Shown here: piece after piece, positions 34,282 to 43,000 of the stretch
How positions within the stretch are numbered: the stretch's first letter is position 1
Layout: every line of letters begins with the position of its first letter
NCBI GenBank assembly: GCA_050178015.1
Contig: JBFXGM010000005.1
Location: 1 to 64,000, forward strand
DNA: 64,000 bases
From: Gaoshiqia sp050178015
GTDB taxonomy: Bacteria > Bacteroidota > Bacteroidia > Bacteroidales > Prolixibacteraceae
Direction: 5' to 3'
The notes under the pieces: model-generated
Seen by the model: the letters and a program-made list of their open reading frames with translations, nothing else
The model's database searches: none
Told to the model about the DNA's origin: nothing
Position numbers and translations under genes: made by a program

Positions 34282-35780
34282 TGACTACATATCTTATGAA
34301 TACCGTAATTACCAAAATCAAACTACTGATCGTGTTTTGCCTGTTGCCGGGAAGCCTGTTGCTGGCCCAACAGCTGCTCGATCTGGAGCAGGCGCTGAAC
34401 ATCGCCATGCAAAACAGTCCCGACATTCGCCGGTCGCTGCTCAACCTCGAACGTTCGCAGGAGTCGCTCAACGCGCAAAACGCCGCGCTGAAGTCGCAGT
34501 TTTCGCTCAGTCTTGCCCCGGTCGATTTTAGCCGTACCCGGTCTTTTGACGACTTCAATTCAACCTGGTACACCAACGAAAGCTGGGGTTCGTCCGGAAC
34601 CTTCACGGTGTCGCAACCCATTTTGCCTACCGACGGTACCATCTCACTGGTGAACCGCTTTGGCTGGCAACGAAGTACCAACGATTACACCAACCGGGAA
34701 GATAAGGCTTTCACCAACAACCTGTATGTCAACCTGGCGCAACCCTTGTTTACCTACAACCGCCTGAAACAACAACTGAAGGAATTACAGCTCGATTTGG
34801 AAAACTCGAACCTGAGCTATGCCATGCAGCAGCTTAACCTGGAAAAACAGGTCACACAGTTTTTCTACAATGTGTATATGGCGCAAATGAGTCTGAACAT
34901 TACCCAGGAGGAATTCAAAAATACAGAGAAGAGTTACGAAATCACCAAAAATAAGGTGGAGGCCGGACTGGCAGCCAAAGAGGAACTTTATCAGGCTGAA
35001 CTGAACTATGCATCGGCACGTTCCAACGTGGAAAATAAAAAGGTGTCGCTTGAGAATTATAAGGACCAATTCAAGCAATACATCGGGATGGACATTTTTG
35101 AAGAAATTGCCGTGATGGCCGATGTGGAAGCCCGTCAGGTGGACGTGGATTTAACGAAAGCCATTGATTACGGCTTGGGTTCGCGTATGGAAATCCGTCA
35201 GCGCGAAATCAACATCGAAAACTCCCAGTTCGACCTCATCCAGACCAAGTCGCTGAACGAATTCAGAGGCGAGATGAACCTGTCGATCGGGATCATCGGT
35301 CAGGATCGGGAGCTGAATAATATTTACGACAACCCAACCAATAACCCGCGCGTGTCGGTCGCTTTCAACGTTCCGCTGTGGGACTGGGGCGAAAAGAAAT
35401 CGCGGATCAAGGCGCAGGAGGCGGTCATTAAAACGCAGGAGCTGAACCTGGATGAAGAAAAGAAACAGATTGTGATCGACATCCGGCAGGTTTACCGCAG
35501 TTTGCAGAACCTGCTCAACCAAATCGACATTGCGAAGCAAAACGAAAAAAACGCCCAGCTGACCTACGAAATCAACCTGGAACGCTATGCCAACGGCGAC
35601 CTCACCAGTATGGACCTGAACTTGTTCCAAACGCAGCTTTCGGAAAAGAAAATGTCTTATGCGCAGGCTTTGATCGATTATAAAGTTGAACTGCTTAACC
35701 TGAAAATACAAACCCTGTACGACTTTGAATCAGGCGTTGGCATTGTGCCGGAAGAATTAATCAAGAAAAGTAAAAAATAA
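34281..35780 (+). CDS. TolC-family outer-membrane efflux channel (cluster gene 3)
   Basis: 499 residues with a signal peptide (ending LLLAQQ) and the two-fold repeated TolC helical hairpins: LDLEQALNIAMQNSPDIRRS at the start of repeat 1 and DLTKAIDYGLGSRMEIRQREI at the start of repeat 2, with long coiled-coil helices such as LEKQVTQFFYNVYMAQ. The protein forms the outer-membrane and periplasmic tunnel of tripartite exporters. The ATG overlaps the stop of the permease-peptidase gene (TAATG), so the RND-type channel is translationally coupled to an ABC permease, which supports one joint machine. Confidence 0.92.
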   Translation: MTTYLMNTVITKIKLLIVFCLLPGSLLLAQQLLDLEQALNIAMQNSPDIRRSLLNLERSQESLNAQNAALKSQFSLSLAPVDFSRTRSFDDFNSTWYTNESWGSSGTFTVSQPILPTDGTISLVNRFGWQRSTNDYTNREDKAFTNNLYVNLAQPLFTYNRLKQQLKELQLDLENSNLSYAMQQLNLEKQVTQFFYNVYMAQMSLNITQEEFKNTEKSYEITKNKVEAGLAAKEELYQAELNYASARSNVENKKVSLENYKDQFKQYIGMDIFEEIAVMADVEARQVDVDLTKAIDYGLGSRMEIRQREINIENSQFDLIQTKSLNEFRGEMNLSIGIIGQDRELNNIYDNPTNNPRVSVAFNVPLWDWGEKKSRIKAQEAVIKTQELNLDEEKKQIVIDIRQVYRSLQNLLNQIDIAKQNEKNAQLTYEINLERYANGDLTSMDLNLFQTQLSEKKMSYAQALIDYKVELLNLKIQTLYDFESGVGIVPEELIKKSKK

Positions 35781-35788
35781 ATTCACCC

Positions 35789-36865
35789 ATGATAAAATCT
35801 GAACCCATGAAGATAAATGTTTTCCAATCACTGGCCTTAATGGCGGTACTTGCACTTGCAGGTTGTAGCAATCCGGCCAACAATGCCGAAACCGACCTGG
35901 CGATCCCGGTATCGGTAGAAGATGTCAAACTGAGTTCCATTGAGCAAACCATCAGCACAACCGGAACGGTGGCTGCTACCAAACAGGTGGTTCTAACCAC
36001 GGAAATGAGTGGCGATTACCAGCTGGCAACCAACCCGCGTACCGGAAAACCATTTGCCTTGGGCGATGCCGTTGAGCAGGGAGTGGTGATTGTTCAACTT
36101 CAGGATAAAGAGTACCTGAATGGTATCGGGCTCGAAGCCAAAGAATTAAGTCTGAAAATCTCGGAACAGGATTACACCAAGCAAAAATCGTTGTATGATA
36201 AAGGTGGGGTTACGCTGAATGAGCTCAGCAATGCCGAAGTTTCGCTGGTCAATGCCCGCAATAATTATGAGATGGCCCAAATTCAGCTCGAAAAGATGAA
36301 GGTCCGTGCACCGTTCAAAGGCATCATCACCGAGCTGCCGTATTTTACGCAGGGCACCAAAGTGGCCAGCGGAACGCAGGTGGTCAACCTGATGAGCTAC
36401 GAAAAACTTTTATTGGAAGTAAACCTGCCCGAAAAATACATCAATCAAATTGAAAAAGGACAGGAGATTCGGGTCATGAACTACACCCTGCCTAACGATA
36501 CGTTGCATGGCTCTGTCAGTGAGCTGTCGCCGGCCATTAGCACCGAAACCCGCACCTTTAAAGGCAAACTGGTGGTAGATAACGATGCGCTGAAACTCCG
36601 CCCCGGCATGTTTGTGCAAACCGAAGTTATTCTCGATCGCAAGGACAGCGTGGTGGTGATCCCCAAAAGTGTGGTCATTTCCAACCAGCGTGGCAAGTCG
36701 GTATTTGTGGTGACACAGGGAACAGCCGAAGAAAAGCAGGTCACCTTTGGTTACGAAAACCAGGACAACGTGGAAATCACCTCCGGGTTGAAAGCCAACG
36801 ACCGGTTGGTGGTAAAAGGGTACGAAACACTGCGTAACCGCTCCAAAGTAAAAATTATCAAATAG
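35789..36865 (+). CDS. Membrane-fusion (HlyD/AcrA-type) adaptor lipoprotein (cluster gene 4)
   Basis: 358 residues. A second ATG at 35807 (MKINVFQSLALM) is the better start for the signal peptide, whose lipobox is LAGC. After the lipid anchor come a barrel-sandwich domain in two halves (around VVLTTEMSG and MKVRAPFKGIITELPYF), a short helical hairpin between them, a beta-barrel (LEVNLPEKYINQIEKGQEI) and a membrane-proximal C-terminal domain. It bridges the inner-membrane pump and the TolC channel. It lies 8 bp after TolC and 13 bp before the RND gene. Confidence 0.92.
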   Translation: MIKSEPMKINVFQSLALMAVLALAGCSNPANNAETDLAIPVSVEDVKLSSIEQTISTTGTVAATKQVVLTTEMSGDYQLATNPRTGKPFALGDAVEQGVVIVQLQDKEYLNGIGLEAKELSLKISEQDYTKQKSLYDKGGVTLNELSNAEVSLVNARNNYEMAQIQLEKMKVRAPFKGIITELPYFTQGTKVASGTQVVNLMSYEKLLLEVNLPEKYINQIEKGQEIRVMNYTLPNDTLHGSVSELSPAISTETRTFKGKLVVDNDALKLRPGMFVQTEVILDRKDSVVVIPKSVVISNQRGKSVFVVTQGTAEEKQVTFGYENQDNVEITSGLKANDRLVVKGYETLRNRSKVKIIK

Positions 36866-36878
36866 CGAGGGAGGTACC

Positions 36879-39800
36879 GTGAAGAAGTTAAGCGAATTTT
36901 CGGTCAATTACCCGGTAACTATTTTGATGATTGTGCTCGGCGTGTTGTTGCTGGGCTACATCTCATACGACAAGCTGGGGATCGACCTCTTCCCCAACCT
37001 GAACAATCCGCGATTGTTCATCGAGTTGGCATCGGGCGAACGTCCGCCCGAAGAAATGGAGAAGCAGTATGTGGAAAACCTGGAGGCCTTGGCCATCCGG
37101 CAGTCCGATGTGGTGCAGGTTTCATCGGTTTCCAAGGTGGGCAGCGCGCAAATTACGGTGGAATATGCCTGGAACAAGGACATGAACGATGCTTTTTTGG
37201 ATCTCCAGAAGGCTGTTTCTTCCTTTGCCCAGAATGCCGGGCTGGATGAAATCAACATCACCCAGCACGACCCCAACACCTCGCCGGTGCTATTGCTTGG
37301 GCTGAGTCACGCCACCATCGACGATATGAACGAGCTGCGTAAAGTAGCCGACAATTACATCCGTAACGAGCTGGTGCGCCTCGAAGGCGTGGCCGAAGTG
37401 GAAGTGTCGGGCTCGGAAGACGTGGAAGTGCTGATCGAAACCAGCCAGTACCTGCTGGATGCTTTTGGGCTGACACTCGACGAAATCAGCAGCCGCATCC
37501 AGAGCTTCAACCAAAGTATTTCGGGCGGAAGCATCGAAGAAATGGGGCTCCGCTATGTGGTGAAAGGGGTGAGCCTGCTGACCGGTATCAGCGATTTCGA
37601 AAATGTGATTGTGGGCTACAAACAAGTGGTTGCCGAAGATAATACGGCTGCCTTTGCGCCCATCTTTCTGCGCGAAGTGGCCAACGTGAGCTTTCAAAAT
37701 AAGGATCCCGAAAACATTGTCCGGCTGAACGGAAAACGCTGCCTGGGCCTTTCCATCTATAAAGAAACTAAGTTCAACACGGTGAAGGCCGTGGATGAAA
37801 TAAAAAAGGCCATTGTTTCTGTCGAAAAGGCACTGCCCGGCTATCAGCTGACGGTGGTAACCAACCAGGGCAGCTTTATCAGCGATGCCATCAAGGAAGT
37901 TGAAAACTCCGCCCTGATGGGGATTGTGCTGGCTGTTTTTGTGCTGTTCCTGTTCCTTCGGAGGATTGGCAGTACCCTCATCATCAGCATTGCCATCCCG
38001 ATTTCGATCATTGCCACCTTCAACCTGATGTATTTCAACGACCTTACGCTGAATATCATGACGTTGGGCGGCTTGGCGCTGGGTGCCGGTATGCTGGTTG
38101 ACAATGCCATTGTGGTGATGGAAAACATTTTTCGCAACCACGAAAACGGGCTGTCGGTGCGCGAGGCGGCCATCGAAGGGACTTCGCAGGTGGGCGGCGC
38201 CATCACGGCCTCAACCATCACCACTATCGTGGTGTTTCTGCCTATTGTATATCTGCATGGCGCATCGGGTGAGCTGTTTAAAGATCAAGCCTGGACGGTG
38301 GCCTTTTCGCTGCTTTCGTCGCTGGTGGTGGCCATCCTGGTCATTCCCATGCTGTTCAACCTGTTTTACGGGAGGAAAGCCCGGCGCGAAATACGTTCGG
38401 TACAGATGAAAGGCTACGGCCGTTTCCTGGGTAAAACATTGAAGAAAAAGTGGTTGGTCGTGTTGCTGGCCCTGGCCTTGATTGCCGGATCGACCTTGCT
38501 GCTCCCGTTTATTGGCACCGAGTTTATGCCGAAAACCGAGACCCGCGAGTTCAGCATGGACATCAGCATGCAGGAAGGTACCCGCCTGGAACGCACGGCC
38601 TCGGCTGTTGAAAACCTGGAAGCAATCGTTGCCGAATTGCTGGGAGACAACCTGGAAACCCTGTACAGCCACATAGGCCCTTCAACCGGATTGAGCACTT
38701 CGGCCAGCGCAATTTTTGAAGGTGAAAATACGGCCAGCATGAAGGTGGTGCTGAAACCGGAAAGCAAACTGGCTTCTACTTCGGCCATCCGAACCATCAG
38801 TGGGGCGATCGGCGAAATTCCGGGCATGGAAATCAGCTATAAGCAAGACGAAACAGCACTGAAAAGCATCCTGGGAACAGATGAGCCACCCTTGGTGATC
38901 GAAGTGCAGGGCGCCGATCTGGACGTGATTGAAGAACTGACTGCCGAGGTAAAAAGCCGTGTGGAAGGGATCGCTGGCATTTACAACCTGGAATCGTCGA
39001 TGGAGGAAGGTTCGCCCGAAGTGGAGATACTGGTGGACCGACTGCGCGCCGGGATGTATAACGTCAGTGTCAGCAGCATCGTTTCGCAAATTCAGGACCA
39101 GCTTACCGGGAAGGTGGCCGGACAAATGGAACGCCAAGGCGAAATGCAGGACATCACCCTGAAGTTGCCCGACAAAACACTGACCAGCTTGAACGACCTG
39201 CGCATTACGGGCGGCGGACAGGTTTTTCTGGTGAACGAATTGGCAGAGATAAACATTGGACAATCGCCCAAAGAAATCTACCGTACCAACCAAAACCGGA
39301 TTGGCAAAATAACGGCCCAGCTCGAAAAAAAGATGCCGCTCGGCGATGCGGTGAAACAAATCGAAGCAGCCATCGCTCCCATGACCTTGCCTGTGGATTA
39401 TCAGGTTCGCATCAGCGGCGAAGAGGAAAAACGGCAGGAATCGATGGACAGCCTCAGCTTTGCACTGATTTTATCAATTATCCTGGTGTACATGGTACTG
39501 GCTTCCCAGTTCGAGTCGCTGCTGCATCCTTTTACCATTTTGCTGACGATTCCGCTGGCGGTGGTGGGTTCGGTGATCTTGTTCTTCCTGCTGGGGCAGT
39601 CGCTCAACATGATGGCCTTCATAGGGGTGATCATGCTGGTGGGCATCGCGGTGAACAACTCCATCATTTTGATTGACCGCATCCTGCAATTGCGTAAAGA
39701 TGGTATGGACCGGGTGGAGGCCGTTTTACAGGCCGGTCAGCAACGCATCCGGCCCATCATCATGACCAGTTTGACCACCATTCTGGCCCTGCTGCCGCTC

Positions 39801-39959
39801 ACCCTGGGCTTCGGCGAAAGCGCTTCGCTGCGCTCGCCCATGGCCTTGGCTGTAATCGGAGGCTTGGTCACATCTACCTTGCTGACCTTGGTGGTGATTC
39901 CGTGCGTCTATGAAATTTTCGAAGAAATAAAAGAGCGGTTTAGCAAAGCAGGGGCTTAA
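36879..39959 (+). CDS. RND efflux transporter (cluster gene 5)
   Basis: 1026 residues from a GTG start. A full AcrB-type RND pump: 12 membrane segments and two large periplasmic loops. In TM4 the proton-relay region reads LVDNAIVVMEN (Asp408, Asn409), so one of the two AcrB aspartates is Asn. In TM10 it reads VGIAVNNSIILID, with Asn926 where AcrB has Lys940. These variants resemble SwrC-like RND proteins. It is driven by the proton or sodium gradient. It should work with the adaptor and TolC genes just upstream. Confidence 0.93.
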   Translation: MKKLSEFSVNYPVTILMIVLGVLLLGYISYDKLGIDLFPNLNNPRLFIELASGERPPEEMEKQYVENLEALAIRQSDVVQVSSVSKVGSAQITVEYAWNKDMNDAFLDLQKAVSSFAQNAGLDEINITQHDPNTSPVLLLGLSHATIDDMNELRKVADNYIRNELVRLEGVAEVEVSGSEDVEVLIETSQYLLDAFGLTLDEISSRIQSFNQSISGGSIEEMGLRYVVKGVSLLTGISDFENVIVGYKQVVAEDNTAAFAPIFLREVANVSFQNKDPENIVRLNGKRCLGLSIYKETKFNTVKAVDEIKKAIVSVEKALPGYQLTVVTNQGSFISDAIKEVENSALMGIVLAVFVLFLFLRRIGSTLIISIAIPISIIATFNLMYFNDLTLNIMTLGGLALGAGMLVDNAIVVMENIFRNHENGLSVREAAIEGTSQVGGAITASTITTIVVFLPIVYLHGASGELFKDQAWTVAFSLLSSLVVAILVIPMLFNLFYGRKARREIRSVQMKGYGRFLGKTLKKKWLVVLLALALIAGSTLLLPFIGTEFMPKTETREFSMDISMQEGTRLERTASAVENLEAIVAELLGDNLETLYSHIGPSTGLSTSASAIFEGENTASMKVVLKPESKLASTSAIRTISGAIGEIPGMEISYKQDETALKSILGTDEPPLVIEVQGADLDVIEELTAEVKSRVEGIAGIYNLESSMEEGSPEVEILVDRLRAGMYNVSVSSIVSQIQDQLTGKVAGQMERQGEMQDITLKLPDKTLTSLNDLRITGGGQVFLVNELAEINIGQSPKEIYRTNQNRIGKITAQLEKKMPLGDAVKQIEAAIAPMTLPVDYQVRISGEEEKRQESMDSLSFALILSIILVYMVLASQFESLLHPFTILLTIPLAVVGSVILFFLLGQSLNMMAFIGVIMLVGIAVNNSIILIDRILQLRKDGMDRVEAVLQAGQQRIRPIIMTSLTTILALLPLTLGFGESASLRSPMALAVIGGLVTSTLLTLVVIPCVYEIFEEIKERFSKAGA

Positions 39960-40034
39960 TGTCAAGTCTAAAGGCATAAGTCAAAAGTAAAAAGGCAAAA
40001 AAGGAACATGCTTTACCGGTAAAATAGTAAACGA
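39960..40034. promoter_or_regulatory. 75-bp spacer with a 12-bp palindrome before the RND-ABC gene
   Basis: The cluster's tight packing is interrupted here. TTTACCGGTAAA (40012-40023) is a perfect palindrome ending 11 bp before the ATG. It may be an operator or part of an internal promoter or ribosome-access structure; no -7 box is clear. Confidence 0.35.
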
Positions 40035-43000
40035 ATGAAGTTTATAATAGATAGAAAGATCCTGATCAGTATGCTGTTTATTGGGCTCACCCTTCTGGGG
40101 TACGTTTCCTACAAACAGCTGGGAGTGGAGCTGCTGCCCAATGCCGAGTTGCCCTTCCTGTATGTTCAGGCCTCATCCACACGCGAAGCCGATCCGGCTT
40201 ATCTCGAAAGCCAGGTGGTTATTCCGTTGGAAGGCGCCATTGGTACGCTCGAAGGCATCGAATCGCTGGAGTCGAACATCAACTCCCGAATGGGCACCAT
40301 CGTGGTGTATTACCAGAAGGATGTCGATTTCAACTTTGCCTACCTCAAGTTGCAGGAAAAAATCAACGAGATGCAGTCGAGCTTGCCCGAGGGTATCCGG
40401 GTGAGCGTAAACCGGGTTGACCTGGCCCGGATGAACAACCAATTTATGGAGCTTCAGGCCCGCGGAAGCGGGGGAGTGGACCGGGTGCGCAACGTGGTGG
40501 ATGAAGAAATTGCTCCCAAACTGGAGAATATCGACGGTATTGCCGGGGTAAATGTGTACGGCGGTCAGGAAAAGTCCATCGAGATCATTCTGGATGAAGG
40601 GGCTTGTGAGGCTTATAACATCACCCCCGGAACGATACGCTCGTTGCTGTCGCAAAATGCACAGTCGCGCAGCTACGTGGGCAACCTGAAAGAAAAAGAC
40701 AAGCTTTACTTTGTGCATGTCACGGCCGAGTACGACCGGGTTTCGGATGTTGAGAACCTGGTGGTGGCCAATGGCCCCATTTTGTTGAAAGATGTGGCCC
40801 AGGTGCGTTTCGGGGTGAAAGAGGAAACCAGTTACAGCCGCGTAAACGGGCTGGATGCGGTGACCATTCAGCTGATCAACGACTCGCAGGCCAACCAGAT
40901 TGAGCTGTCGCACAAAACCCAGGAACTGATAGCCCAGCTCAACGACAGGCTCAAAACCAAAGAAGTGGAGCTGGTCATTCAGAATAACTCGGCCGAAACG
41001 ATGGAGGAAAACATCGACCAAATTATCAACCTGGCCCTGATTGGCGGGCTGATGGCCGTGTTTGTGCTGTGGATGTTCCTGAAAAATGTCCGCATTGTGG
41101 CCTTCATTGCCCTGGCCATTCCCGTGTCGGTTTTCACGGCCTTCAACTTCTTTTATGCTTACGGCATCACCCTGAACAGCCTGACGCTGGTGGGTATGGC
41201 GCTGGCCATCGGGATGCTGCTCGACAACAGCGTGGTGGTGCTCGAAAATATTTATCGATTGGCCGGTAAGGGGGTGGATGCCGGCACGGCCGTCACCCAG
41301 GGAACCACAGAGGTGTGGCGCTCCATCGTGGCGGCTACGCTCACCACCATTACCGTCTTTCTGCCTTTCGTGTTTTCATCCAATTTCATGATCGAGATGC
41401 TGGGCAAAAACGTGGGTGTTTCCATCATTTCCACCTTGCTGGTTTCGCTGGTGGTGGCCCTGCTGTTTGTCCCTATGGCCATCCACTTCATTCTAAAAGG
41501 AAAAAGAAGCAGCTCCATCCATTTCGAAAAACTGACCACCAATAACCGCATGGTACAGGTGTACATGCTGTTGCTGAAATCCTGCATGCGTTATCCGGCG
41601 GCAACGGTGCTGGGGGCGGTTGCCGTCTTCTTTTTGACGATCTTCATCTCGCTGGCCATCAGCGTCAGTTCGCTGCAGGAAGTGGAAGAAAGCCAGCTCC
41701 AGCTGTATGTGACGATGCCTTCGGGGTCGAGCCTGGAAAAGACCGATGAGACGGTGCAAAAAATTGAGGAAAAGCTGGATGGTGTGAAGGAAAAGTTGGA
41801 CGTGATCAGCCGAATCGAAGAGGAGGAGGCCACTGTGACGCTGAAGCTGGTGGAAGACTTCGAAAAGGTGGACGGGCGCAGCTTTGCCGAAATCAAATCC
41901 AGTGTCAACGACCTGGTGAAAGACATTCGTTCGGCCGAAATTTCGTTTGAGCAGGTGCAAACCAACCGTAGCTTTGGCGGCGGGAGCCGCAACATGATGG
42001 GCAATTTTCAGCGCCTGCTGGGAATTGGCACCGAAGAGGAACGGATTGTGCTGAAAGGGCAGGATTTCAACCTGATGCAAACAGTTGCCGAAGATCTGGA
42101 GTATTTCCTCGAAGACATGGACATTATTGACCGGGTACGGTTGAACGTATCGGACAACCGGCCCGAGGTGCATATGATATTTGATCCGCTGCTGATGACC
42201 GAATACGGGATCAACATGCAACAAGTATCGGGCGAATTGAACTCTTTCACCCGCGAGATTTCTACCGGGGTGATGTTTAACCAAGGGGTGGATGAATATG
42301 AAATAACCATCAAAACCGGCGAAACGGAGGAGGAGCAGACCGATGTCCGCACGATGGACGACCTGAAAAGGCTACAGGTGAGCGATGCCGGTGGCGGATT
42401 GCACGATTTGCAGGAGTTTACCCAACTGGTGTATGCCCGCGGCCTGGCAGGCATCAACCGCGTAAACCAGGAAAAGCAAATCGAAATTACCTACCGCTTG
42501 GTGAGCGAGGCTCAACAGTCGAAGGATTTGCTGGAGGCCTACCGGTACGAGATTGACGCCCTGATTGCCAACTATGCATTTCCCTCGGGCATTGCTGCTG
42601 AGGTGATCCACGAGGAAGATGAGTTGGCCGAATTCTACTTTCTGATCCTGGCCGCCATCGTGCTGATATTTATGATTTTGGCTTCGGTGTTTGAATCGAT
42701 TGTCACACCTTTTGTGCTGCTGTTTTCCATTCCGCTCGCGGCGATTGGTTCGCTGCTGGCGCTCATCATCACGGGCAACAGCTTGTTCAATGCCAACACC
42801 ATGATCGGCTTCCTGATCCTGCTGGGCGTGGTGGTGAACAACGGCATCATCCTGATCGACTACAGCAACATTCTGCGCAAACGCGGATACCGCCGCTCCC
42901 GCGCCCTGATGACGGCTGGCTTGTCGCGCGTGCGGCCCATCCTGATCACGGCCATCACCACCATTGTGGCGATGGTTCCGCTGGCGATGGGACAGGCCGA

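Noticed and set aside
37290..38141. Long antisense ORFs in the RND genes (also 35151-35711, 42372-43346, 43383-44321)
   Set aside because: High-GC antisense frames rich in His, Gln and Arg, opposite well-defined transporter genes.
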